Of a stretch of 64,000 nucleotides of DNA, positions 18,146-26,837 are shown piece by piece. Source of the DNA: Marisimplicoccus sp038147335 (GTDB taxonomy: Bacteria > Bacteroidota > Bacteroidia > Flavobacteriales > Flavobacteriaceae). Under the pieces are notes generated by a model. The model had not been told where the DNA came from, made no database searches, and saw only the letters and a list, made by a program, of their open reading frames with translations. A program made the translations under genes and the position numbers. Each line of letters begins with the position of its first letter. Within the stretch, counting starts at the first letter, position 1. The DNA lies in NCBI GenBank assembly GCA_038147335.1, contig JAYQTK010000002.1, positions 1 through 64,000 of the forward strand, in the 5' to 3' direction.

Positions 18146-20915
18146 TGAAAAATTTGATTATTTATTTAATTGCTTTATTTCCAATAATGTTATTTGGTCA
18201 ATCTAATAATTCATACAACCTAGAAGTTGAACTAAATTCCTTTGATAAAACTATAGATATAAAACAAGTAATGAAATATAAAAATATTTCAAATACTAGT
18301 GTTGATATTATATTTCTTGAAGATTGGTCAAATGCATATAGTAATACAGATACTAAACTTGCTAAAAGAATTTCTGATGAATATTCAAGATCTTTTTCAT
18401 TCTCTCAAAAAAAGCAAAGAGGTTCCACTATAATTAATAAAATAAGCTCAAATAATATAGATAAATGGAGTAGATCAGAAAATGCTTCAGACATAATTAA
18501 ATTATTCCTTAAAGAGCCCTTAAAGATTAACCAATCTATTGAAATAGAGATTTCTTATTCAATTAAGCTTCCTGATTCAAAATTTACAGGATTTGGATAC
18601 GATAACAGTAATAATTTTTATTTAAAAAATTGGATCATTGCATTTTCAGCAAACTCAGGATTAAATTTGTTGCCTCAAAGCAATCTAAATCTTGATGATC
18701 AATCTATAGATAACTCTGATTATTCAATTAAATTAAAGTTAGATGGAGATTATTTCATTGTTTCAAATCTCCAAAATATTTTAAATGAAGACAATGAGAG
18801 AGAGACAGCTCAATTAATCGGCTCTTCTGTTAAAGATGTTAAACTAAATATATTAGCTGAAGATAATTTTATAGAGCTTAAGAATAATCAATTTGAGGTT
18901 GAAACAGATATTTTTAAAAAAACTCCTCTTTTAGAATCTGAAAATAAGTTTAATAGAGTTTCTAGTTTTATAAGTAAATATTTTAATGATACTGAAAAAA
19001 CTAAACTTTTGATAACTAAGCAGGATTATGAATCTAGTCCTTTTTATGGTCTAAATGAATTGCCAGGATTTTTAAGTCCATTCTCAGATGAGTTTTTAGA
19101 AGAAATTATTTTTTTAAAGTCATTCTCAATTAATTATATAAATCAAAAATTAAATCTTAATAAAAGAGATTCACACTGGGTTTTCAAGGGATTAGAAATA
19201 TTTATTATAAATAAATACATTAATCAATTTTATCCAAAGGTTAAGTTCATTGGGAAATTAGCAGCTAATAAGTTTATAAACACATATGAAGTTTCTAAAT
19301 TGAATTTTAGTGACATATTCATAAACTACTCTGAATATGTACAAAGACTAAATCTACATCAATTAGATAGCCAACCAAGTAATACTCTTACAAGAATAAA
19401 TGAAGAGATTGCATCACCTTATCATACAGGTGTAGGATTGATTTATCTAGAGAATTTAATAGGAGAGGAAAAATTCCAAAGTTTAGTACACAAAATAGTC
19501 AATTCTGAATCAATTAAGAAGTTGAATGATTTGTTCTATGACTACAAAGAAAATGACTTAAGATGGTTTATAAACGACTATATAAGTAGTAGGCAATCTA
19601 TTGATCTGTCTATAAAGAAAATCGGTGAAGACTTCTTTAGAATATCAGAAAAAAATAATATCAAAATCCCCTACTCTGTAGGACTCATAAAAAATGACTC
19701 TATAATCTATTCTGATCGATTTAATGTTTATTCAGAAATAGAACTTCCTAAATTAGATTATGACTATGTTGCTGTAAATCCTAAAGTTAAAATTCCTGAA
19801 CTTAATCAAAATAACAACTGGATATATAAATCTAAATCTACTTAAACCATTAAGATTAAGATTAATAGGTGATTTAGATAATCCAAAAAAAAGAAATATT
19901 TATATAAGACCTGAGGTAACATATAATCTATATGATGGGATATCACCTGGTTTTAATTTTTTAAACAAGGGTCTTAAGAACAAACCTTTTTCATATGAAA
20001 TATTTTCACAATATGCGTCAAAAGAAAAAACACTAGTAGGGTCTTTAAATTTAAAATATCAAGTAAATAATGAGATAAATGATAATTTCTCAACTGTTTA
20101 CAATATATTTTATACAACCAATCATTACAAGGAAGATTTAAGATTTCAGGTTTTTTCACCCTCAATAACTATAAATTTTAGAGACAACAATAATCTTAGA
20201 TCAAATATTAGAAGATCATTTTCACTTTCTAATTATAATGTAAGAAAAGATTCAAGTAATGTAGATGAAAAATTTTTGAATAATTATAGTATTTATAATC
20301 TTGGATATTGCTTATTCTGAAATAGAATAATAAAATACTTAAAAACATCATTTAATTCTCAACTTTCAAAAAATTTTGGAAAAATTAATTTTGTTTTTGA
20401 TTACAGAAAATTACTAGATAATAATCGTCAATTTCAGGCTAGATTGTATTTTGGAAAATTTTTATGGAATAAAAATAGAGACAATACATACTTTAACTAT
20501 AACTTAAGTAGATCAGGGGACTATTTATTTAATGGAAATTACATTGGAAGATCAGAAGAAGATGGTATCCTTAGTCAACAATTTATTATGGCTGGGGGTG
20601 GTTTTAAATCTTTTTTTGAAAATCCATCAACAAATAATTTTATTCTTTCAACAAATCTAAATTTTGGAATCTGGAAATGGATTGAATCATACTTAGATTT
20701 AGGAATACTTAAAGACAAGGAAGAAAAATCAAGATATTTCTATGGAACAGGTCTGAGATTAAATTTACTTCCTGATTTTTTTGAACTTTATTTTCCAATT
20801 AGTTCTAAGTAATGGTTTTGAATTGTCTCAAGAAAACTATAGTAGTAAAATAAGATTTATAGTATCATATAACTTAGAATCATTGAGTAAGCTTTTCACT
20901 AGAAGGTGGCTATAA
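18145..20915 (+). CDS. Gluzincin (M1-like) family protein with C-terminal outer-membrane barrel region, interrupted by indels
   Basis: A protein of about 920 residues split over several frames. The first open part (18145-19845) has a Sec signal peptide ending near LFGQ, an M1-like N-terminal beta domain and a helical domain with the segment SHWVFKGLEIFI, which resembles the Trp-x(n)-Gly-Leu-Glu region of M1 peptidases, but I see no HExxH zinc motif. After a shift near 19840 it continues with RPEVTYNLYDGISPG and alternating hydrophobic strands typical of an outer-membrane barrel. The apparent TGA at 20318 disappears if one T near 20308 is removed and one A near 20327 is added (restoring AYSEIEIIKY). 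A further shift near 20806 leads to the end KLFTRRWL. The breaks look like sequencing indels. Whether it is catalytically active is doubtful. Confidence 0.68.
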
Positions 20916-20952
20916 TTCAGTTGTTTTAATTATTTGTAAATTTGCTGACCCT

Positions 20953-23349
20953 ATGAGTACATCTAGTTCTATAAAAGAGGAGATTAGCTTAAAAAAGTTT
21001 AAGGAAAAAGTTTTAAATGACTTTAGAACAATCTGCTTAAGTAGAGAAATAAGCATACTTGGAAGACGTGAGGTATTACTTGGAAGAGGGAAATTTGGAA
21101 TTTTTGGTGACGGAAAAGAATTGCCTCAAGTTGTCATGAGTCATTTTTTTAAAAATGGAGATTTTCGCTCTGGTTATTACAGGGATTTAACAATTCTATT
21201 ATCACAAGATTTACTTTCTGCTAGAGAATTTTTTTCAGCAATCTATGGTCATCCTGATCAAATTTATGAAAGGATGGCAGGTGGTCGACAAATGGTTGGA
21301 CACTTTCTAACAGATCTTATAGATGAAAATAAAGAGTGGATAAACCAAACATCTCAAAAAAATCATATTTCAGATGTATCCCCTACTGCTAGCCAAATGT
21401 CAAGACTAGTTGGTCTTGGATTAGCATCAAAAATTTACAGAAACGATAATGTTAAAGACTCTGAGAAATTTTCAAAAAACGGTAACGAAATTGTATGGGG
21501 AACTATTGGAAACGCAAGCACAAGTCAAGGAATATTTTTTGAGGCAGTTAACGCATGTGGAGTTCTTCAAATTCCTGCAGTTATTAGTGTATGGGATGAT
21601 GATTACGGTATTTCTGTTCATAATAAAGATCATACAACGAAAGAAAGTATTTCAAAAGCTCTATCAGGATTTCAGATAGATAAAGAATCTGCTGGTATAG
21701 AAATATTAGAAGTTAAAGGGTGGGACTACCAGTCATTAATTAGGACGTATTCACATGCAGAAAAAATTGCTAGAGAACATCATATACCTGTACTTGTTCA
21801 TGTTACAGAACTTACACAACCTCTTGGACATTCAACTTCAGGGTCACATGAAAGATATAAATCAGAGGAAAGATTGAAATGGGAAGAAGATTATGACTGT
21901 AATAGAAAATTTGAAGAATGGATTATTAAAAATAAAATTTCAACAAAAAAGAAGATTGAAAGTATCAAAGCTGAAATTAAAAGCTATGTAGCAGATGAAA
22001 GAAAGTTAGCATGGGAATTGTATCAGAGACCTATTAAAGAAGCAAAAATTGATTTATTAGATAAAATCAAATCTTTATCTAACCCGGTAGATGATGAAAT
22101 TAATTCATTGATTTCTAATATTGACGACTCAAATTTTTCAGATATAATAAAGGTTTGCAGAAGATTACTATACAAATTACCACCAGGGGAGTCTCAAGAC
22201 AGAGAGAAACTTATTAGTTGGAGAGATAAGTATTTAAATATTCTAGAAGAAAAATATTCATCAGACCTATATTCAATTGAAATTTCAGATCTAAAGAATA
22301 TTGATTATATAAAAGCTGAGTATTCAGATACATCAAATAAAGTTGATGGTAGAATAATTCTAAGAGATAATTTTGATAAAATATTAGAGATCAATTCTAA
22401 AGTATACATATTTGGAGAAGATGTTGGAAAGATTGGAGATGTGAATCAAGGTCTTGAGGGACTTCAAAATAAATATGGTGAAAACAGAGTGTTTGATACT
22501 AGTATCAGGGAGTCAACTATTGTTGGTCAAGGAATAGGAATGTCCCTTAGAGGTCTAAGGCCAATTGCAGAGATTCAATATCTTGATTATATACTATATG
22601 CTCTTCAAATTCTCAGTGATGATTTATCTACATTTAGTTATAGAACCTTGGGAAAACAGAAAGCTCCGTTGATTGTTAGAACTAGAGGGCATAGACTCGA
22701 AGGAATATGGCATTCAGGCTCACCTCTAGGTGGTATGATAAGCTTCTTAAGAGGAGTATTTATTCTTACACCAAGAAATATGACAAAGGCTGCAGGATTT
22801 TACAATACTTTGTTGGATATTGAACAGCCTGCTATTGTTATTGAACCATTAAATGCTTATAGAGTAAAAGAGGAACTTCCATTAAATTACGGTGAGTTTA
22901 AAACACCTATTGGAGAAATTGAAATTCTTGAGGAAGGAGATGACTTAACAATAGTTTCGTATGGTTCAACTTTAAATATAGTTCATAAAGTCGCTAAGGA
23001 AATAAAAAAATTCAACATTAACTGTGAAGTAATTGATCTCCAATCTCTGATTCCTTTTGATTTATCTAAAGATATTATTAAGAGTATTCAAAAAACAAAT
23101 AGACTGATGATTATTGACGAAGATGTTCCAGGTGGAGCTTCAAGTTATATTCTTCAAGAACTTTTAAATAATCAAAATATATATCAATACCTCGATAGTG
23201 AACCTAAACTAGTAACTGCTAAAGAACACAGGCCTCCTTATGGTTCAGATGGTGACTATACAAGTAAGCCTTCTTTTGAAGATATATTTGATGAAATCTA
23301 TAATTTAATGAGGGAGTCAGACCCGAATAGGTTCAAGAAACTATCCTAG
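20953..23349 (+). CDS. Large fused alpha/beta E1 component of a 2-oxoacid dehydrogenase
   Basis: A 798-residue thiamine-diphosphate enzyme with fused E1 alpha and beta parts. The alpha part (about 20-330) has RMAGGRQMVGHF, SPTASQMSRLVGLGLASK and the cofactor loop as GTIGNASTSQG with WDDDYGISV, where canonical E1s show Gly-Asp-Gly and a terminal Asn. The beta part (about 450-798) shows FGEDVGKIGDVNQG, FDTSIRESTIVGQGIG, RGHRLEGIWHSGSP and the C-terminal domain ending in AKEHRPPYGSDGDYTS. It is longer than the E1 at 3760 and not a recent duplicate. Likely substrates are pyruvate or branched-chain 2-oxoacids; the sequence does not decide. The start ATG at 20953 fits the alpha domain start. It stands alone between the barrel protein and the convergent holA. 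Confidence 0.85.
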   Translation: MSTSSSIKEEISLKKFKEKVLNDFRTICLSREISILGRREVLLGRGKFGIFGDGKELPQVVMSHFFKNGDFRSGYYRDLTILLSQDLLSAREFFSAIYGHPDQIYERMAGGRQMVGHFLTDLIDENKEWINQTSQKNHISDVSPTASQMSRLVGLGLASKIYRNDNVKDSEKFSKNGNEIVWGTIGNASTSQGIFFEAVNACGVLQIPAVISVWDDDYGISVHNKDHTTKESISKALSGFQIDKESAGIEILEVKGWDYQSLIRTYSHAEKIAREHHIPVLVHVTELTQPLGHSTSGSHERYKSEERLKWEEDYDCNRKFEEWIIKNKISTKKKIESIKAEIKSYVADERKLAWELYQRPIKEAKIDLLDKIKSLSNPVDDEINSLISNIDDSNFSDIIKVCRRLLYKLPPGESQDREKLISWRDKYLNILEEKYSSDLYSIEISDLKNIDYIKAEYSDTSNKVDGRIILRDNFDKILEINSKVYIFGEDVGKIGDVNQGLEGLQNKYGENRVFDTSIRESTIVGQGIGMSLRGLRPIAEIQYLDYILYALQILSDDLSTFSYRTLGKQKAPLIVRTRGHRLEGIWHSGSPLGGMISFLRGVFILTPRNMTKAAGFYNTLLDIEQPAIVIEPLNAYRVKEELPLNYGEFKTPIGEIEILEEGDDLTIVSYGSTLNIVHKVAKEIKKFNINCEVIDLQSLIPFDLSKDIIKSIQKTNRLMIIDEDVPGGASSYILQELLNNQNIYQYLDSEPKLVTAKEHRPPYGSDGDYTSKPSFEDIFDEIYNLMRESDPNRFKKLS

Positions 23350-23359
23350 CATTTAAAAG

Positions 23360-24367
23360 CTAATTTTTAAAGATTTTATAGATTAATTCGTTTAAAATAC
23401 CTTCATGGTTAGTTGCATCAAAATCGATTCCTTTCGATCTCTTGTCTGCTTCAAGTAAATAATTAAAAATCTTTGATATTCTTTTCATTGGATAGTAAAC
23501 TGAAGCTCTTTTGTATTCCTCAATAAAATATGGGTTGATTCCTAGAGTCTTTGATGCTTCATTTTTATTCTCTAATGAGTGATAGATGAATAATTTATTA
23601 AAAAAAGAATATATGGTACCTATTATTACTGGAATTGGATACTTCTTTGAATTCTTTGACATATATGAAACTAGATCTTGTGATTTTTTATAGTTATTAT
23701 TTCCAATTTCTTTAGTTAACTCAAAGAAATTGAACTCTTTACTAAATCCAATTATATTTTCAACCTCTTCAGGCCTTATAACTTGATCTGTATTAGAATT
23801 GAGTTGTAATTTCTCAAGTTCGTTATCAATTTGTGACAAGTCATTACCAACAAAGTCTGCAATAATTTTAATTGAATTAGGATGAAGGTTAATAGATTTT
23901 TCTTTTGACTGCTGTTCAATCCATTGATATACCTGACTATCATAAATCTTTTTTGATTCGAAAACAATCCCATATTTTAAGCAACTCTTATATACTTTCT
24001 TTCTTTTGTCAATAGAACTATTAAAAGATAAGACCAGAATTGATTTCTTATTGAGATTTTCGATATATGAGTTAATTAAGTTAAAATCGTTTGATAAGTT
24101 CTTAGAATCTTTTACAACTATTAGATTAAAATCTCCAACCAGAGGATATCTTTTTAAAAAATCAACAACTTCATTTTCTTGATTTTCATCTGATTTTTTT
24201 GAATAAATCTTCTTTAAATCAAAATCAACAGCATCAGCTTTTACAGATGAATTAATTATGGCATTTATAAGATTATCTGAGAAGAAACTTTCATCACCAT
24301 GAATCAAATAAATTGGTGAAAGTTTGCCATTATTTATATCATTAATTAATTTGTTGTACTCTGACAT
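23360..24367 (-). CDS. holA: DNA polymerase III subunit delta
   Basis: A 335-residue clamp-loader delta subunit, which opens the beta sliding clamp (DnaN, encoded in this window) on DNA. The N-terminal half follows the HolA pattern LSPIYLIHGDESFFSDNLI, then FLKRYPLVGDFNLIVVKDS, and the central AAA-lid region has IADFVGNDLSQIDNELEKL, a strongly diagnostic segment. The start at 24367 (MSEYNKL) is preferred over an upstream Met because the upstream version would overlap the divergent gene. The start codons of holA and the divergent nuclease-domain gene are separated by only three bases. Identification is confident. Confidence 0.94.
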   Translation of the reverse strand: MSEYNKLINDINNGKLSPIYLIHGDESFFSDNLINAIINSSVKADAVDFDLKKIYSKKSDENQENEVVDFLKRYPLVGDFNLIVVKDSKNLSNDFNLINSYIENLNKKSILVLSFNSSIDKRKKVYKSCLKYGIVFESKKIYDSQVYQWIEQQSKEKSINLHPNSIKIIADFVGNDLSQIDNELEKLQLNSNTDQVIRPEEVENIIGFSKEFNFFELTKEIGNNNYKKSQDLVSYMSKNSKKYPIPVIIGTIYSFFNKLFIYHSLENKNEASKTLGINPYFIEEYKRASVYYPMKRISKIFNYLLEADKRSKGIDFDATNHEGILNELIYKIFKN

Positions 24368-24370
24368 TTT

Positions 24371-24814
24371 ATGAAGAAACTTAACTTTCCTGATTTTCAA
24401 TTTAAAATTAAAAAAGAAAACAACAATAATGTCATTTTTGATGAAATTCGAAAAAAATGGATTGTATTAACCCCTGAGGAATGGGTAAGACAAAATTTTA
24501 TAAAGTATTTAATTTCAAAAAATTATCCTAAATCATTAATAAATTGTGAAAAATCATTTTATATAAATAGAGTTTTAAAAAGATATGATATTGTTGTTTA
24601 TGACCTAAATGGCAAGGTAAATATTCTGGTAGAGTGTAAATCTCCAAATATTAATATTATTAAAGAACATTTTGATCAGGTAATGCGATATAATATTGAA
24701 TTAAAAAGTGAAATTATTATTGTTACAAATGGATTAAATCATTTTTATTTTAAATTGGACAAGAATAAAAATCAATATATACAAGAAAAAGATCTAACAT
24801 TTTACAATAAATGA
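24371..24814 (+). CDS. Type I restriction HsdR N-terminal-like (PD-(D/E)XK) domain protein
   Basis: A stand-alone 147-residue protein resembling the N-terminal nuclease domain of type I restriction R subunits (HSDR_N_2 type). Visible features are TPEEWVRQNFIKYLISKNYP at residues about 36-55, the catalytic-type Asp in KRYDIVVYD, and the Glu-x-Lys of ILVECKSPN, together a PD-(D/E)XK-like arrangement, then HFDQVMRYN. There is no helicase domain and no hsdM or hsdS gene nearby, so it is not a restriction system as such. It is common next to holA in Flavobacteriales, from memory, hinting at a housekeeping DNA role, which is inference. Its stop overlaps the glycosyltransferase start as ATGA. Confidence 0.8.
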   Translation: MKKLNFPDFQFKIKKENNNNVIFDEIRKKWIVLTPEEWVRQNFIKYLISKNYPKSLINCEKSFYINRVLKRYDIVVYDLNGKVNILVECKSPNINIIKEHFDQVMRYNIELKSEIIIVTNGLNHFYFKLDKNKNQYIQEKDLTFYNK

Positions 24815-25794
24815 GAATAGGAATTGCAATACTTAATTGGAATGGAATAAATCTTTTAAAATCACACCTAAAAGGAGTAATTGACAAATCTGGAGATTCT
24901 ACAATCTATATAATTGATAATAATTCTGATGATAATTCAGTAGAATTTGTAGAACAGAATTTTCCTCAAGTCAAATTAATAAGTTTGGATAAAAATTATG
25001 GATTTGCAGAAGGATATAATATTGGTCTAAAGCATGTAAATGAAGATATAGTGTGTATACTCAATAATGATGTTGAAGTAACAGACAAATGGCTTGACCC
25101 TATTAAGAGAAAATTAAAGGAAAAGGGAAACTGTATTATTCAACCCAATATTATGGATTTTAACAATCGAGAATACTATGAGTATGCCGGTGCTTCTGGA
25201 GGATTTATAGATAAGTTTGGGTACCCATTTTGTAGAGGAAGAATTTTCTACACTTTAGAGAAAAATACAAATCAATACTCAGATGATAAAATATTTTGGG
25301 CTTCAGGAGCTTGTATGATTATTCCAAAAAGAACATTTTATGAATTGGGAGGATTTGATAAAAGTTTTTTCGCACATATGGAAGAAATAGACTTATGTTG
25401 GAGAGGATTTAATAAAGGAATTGAATGTTTCTCATCTACTGATTCGGTTGTATACCATGTTGGAGCAGCAACTTTAAAGGAAAACGCTAATAAAAACTAT
25501 TTAAATTATAGGAATTCATTAATAATGCTAACAAAGAATTTGCCTTTAAATTCTTTATTATATGTTCTGTTAATTAGAATAATTTTAGATATGATTTCAA
25601 TTATTAGATTCTTTATTATAGGTAGAATAGATCTTTCAATATCAATAATTAAAGCTCATTTAAACTACTTTAATCAGGCTAATAAAATTTTAAGAAATAG
25701 AGAAAAATCTTTAAAAAAAGAGAACTACTACAGAATTCGAAGTATTGTATACAATTACTTCATTCTAGGAAAGAAAAAATTCTTTAGTCTCTAA
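24811..25794 (+). CDS. Family 2 glycosyltransferase
   Basis: A 327-residue GT-A fold glycosyltransferase of family 2, similar to rhamnosyl- and dTDP-sugar-using enzymes. The N-terminal nucleotide-sugar site reads AILNWNGINLL and IIDNNSDDNS, the DxD-like motif is LNNDVEVTD, and the acceptor region contains WASGACMIIPKR and GFDKSFFAHMEEIDLCWRG, typical of this subgroup. The C-terminal third (about 235-300) has hydrophobic stretches such as LYVLLIRIILDMISIIRFF that may attach it to the membrane. It probably adds a sugar to a surface polysaccharide or glycolipid; the acceptor is unknown. No other polysaccharide genes are near. Translational coupling with the preceding gene is implied by the four-base overlap. 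Confidence 0.9.
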   Translation: MRIGIAILNWNGINLLKSHLKGVIDKSGDSTIYIIDNNSDDNSVEFVEQNFPQVKLISLDKNYGFAEGYNIGLKHVNEDIVCILNNDVEVTDKWLDPIKRKLKEKGNCIIQPNIMDFNNREYYEYAGASGGFIDKFGYPFCRGRIFYTLEKNTNQYSDDKIFWASGACMIIPKRTFYELGGFDKSFFAHMEEIDLCWRGFNKGIECFSSTDSVVYHVGAATLKENANKNYLNYRNSLIMLTKNLPLNSLLYVLLIRIILDMISIIRFFIIGRIDLSISIIKAHLNYFNQANKILRNREKSLKKENYYRIRSIVYNYFILGKKKFFSL

Positions 25795-25859
25795 TACAAT
25801 AATTTAGCATAAAAATATTAAGTTTGTAGCTGACTAATTAATAACCAATATATTTTGAT

Positions 25860-26785
25860 ATGAAAAATAACATTTTTATTGTAGGAGTTTTAGGTTTACT
25901 TCTAACTTCATGTGTATCTCAAAAGAAATACTCTGACTTAGAGAGCCTTCAGCAAAATACAAAGGAATTATTAGATAGTGCAACTGCTAAGCTAAATGCT
26001 GCAGAAACTCAACTTTCAGCAACTTCTGAGAGATTATCTGCATTATCAGAACAAAACAAATTTTTAAGAGCTAATAATCAAGATCTAATTGACAATATTG
26101 GAAATTTAACTACTCTAACTCAAAAAGGAGCAGAAAATCTTGAAAGATCTCTTGAAAGTATTAAAGAAAAAGACTTAATCATCACAAGGATGCAAGATGC
26201 TGTTACAAAGAGAGATTCTGTAACTTTAGCACTTGTTCAAAGCTTTAAAAGCTCGCTTGGAACACTTAGCGATGATGATATAGAAATTAACGTTGAGAAA
26301 GGTGTAGTTTATGTATCTATTTCAGATAAACTACTTTTCAACAGTGGAAGCTTTACTGTAACTACTAGGGCTAAAAAAGTTTTAGAAAAAATTGCTAAAG
26401 TAATTAGTGATAAGCCGGATCTTGAATTTATGGTTGAAGGTCATACAGACAATTTGTTAATTGATCAAGAAAAAAAGCAGCTGAAACTATTCCTGGAGTT
26501 GTTGATAACTGGGATCTATCTGTAAAAAGAGCAACTTCTGTTGTTAGAATTTTACAAAATGATTATGGTGTAGATCCAACTAAACTAGTTGCTGCTGGTA
26601 GAAGTTTTTACATGCCTATAGCTGACAATGATTCTTCTGTATCAAGAGCTGTTAATAGAAGAACCAGAATAATTGTTCTTCCTAAACTTGATCAGTTTAC
26701 TAAACTTATTGAAGAAGGAATGAGTATGAATGTTCCTGCTACAGGTCCAAGTAATACAATTAGCTCAGATAACAAACCTGACTAA
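25860..26785 (+). CDS. OmpA-family peptidoglycan-binding lipoprotein, one frameshift
   Basis: About 308 residues once a single indel is repaired. The N-terminus is a lipoprotein signal (LLTSC at about residue 18), residues about 20-120 form a Leu/Gln/Ser-rich coiled coil (SDLESLQQNTKELLDS and following), and the C-terminal OmpA domain has LLFNSGSFTV, FMVEGHTDN and, after the shift, LSVKRATSVVRILQNDYG and VNRRTRIIVLPKL. The break lies in an A7 run at 26470-26476; one more A restores the frame. The domain should bind diaminopimelate in peptidoglycan and tie the outer membrane to the wall. It is followed by a strong terminator hairpin. Confidence 0.88.
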
Positions 26786-26803
26786 AATCATTATTGATTA
26801 GTT

Positions 26804-26837
26804 AAAAAAAAAGCGTGATTTTATCACGCTTTTTTTT
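26804..26837. terminator. Bidirectional intrinsic terminator between ompA and uvrD
   Basis: A perfect 7-base-pair stem GCGTGAT/ATCACGC (26813-26819 with 23-29) around a three-base loop, flanked by an A run on the left and a T run on the right, so the A and T runs extend the pairing. It can end transcription of both convergent genes. It is the only clear intrinsic terminator I could see in the window. Confidence 0.85.

Noticed and set aside
20318..20320. In-frame TGA inside the gluzincin-like gene as a sign of recoding (for example Trp or selenocysteine)
   Set aside because: Removing one T near 20308 and adding one A near 20327 gives a natural continuous reading (AYSEIEIIKY), and TGA is used as a normal stop in other genes, so a pair of indels is the simpler reading.
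23341..23375. Terminator hairpin between the large E1 gene and holA
   Set aside because: The inverted repeat TAGC/GCTA is only four base pairs with a loop rich in A and T, too weak to support.
24371..24814. Part of a type I restriction-modification or defence island
   Set aside because: No methylase, specificity subunit, helicase or other defence gene lies nearby, and the neighbours are housekeeping genes.
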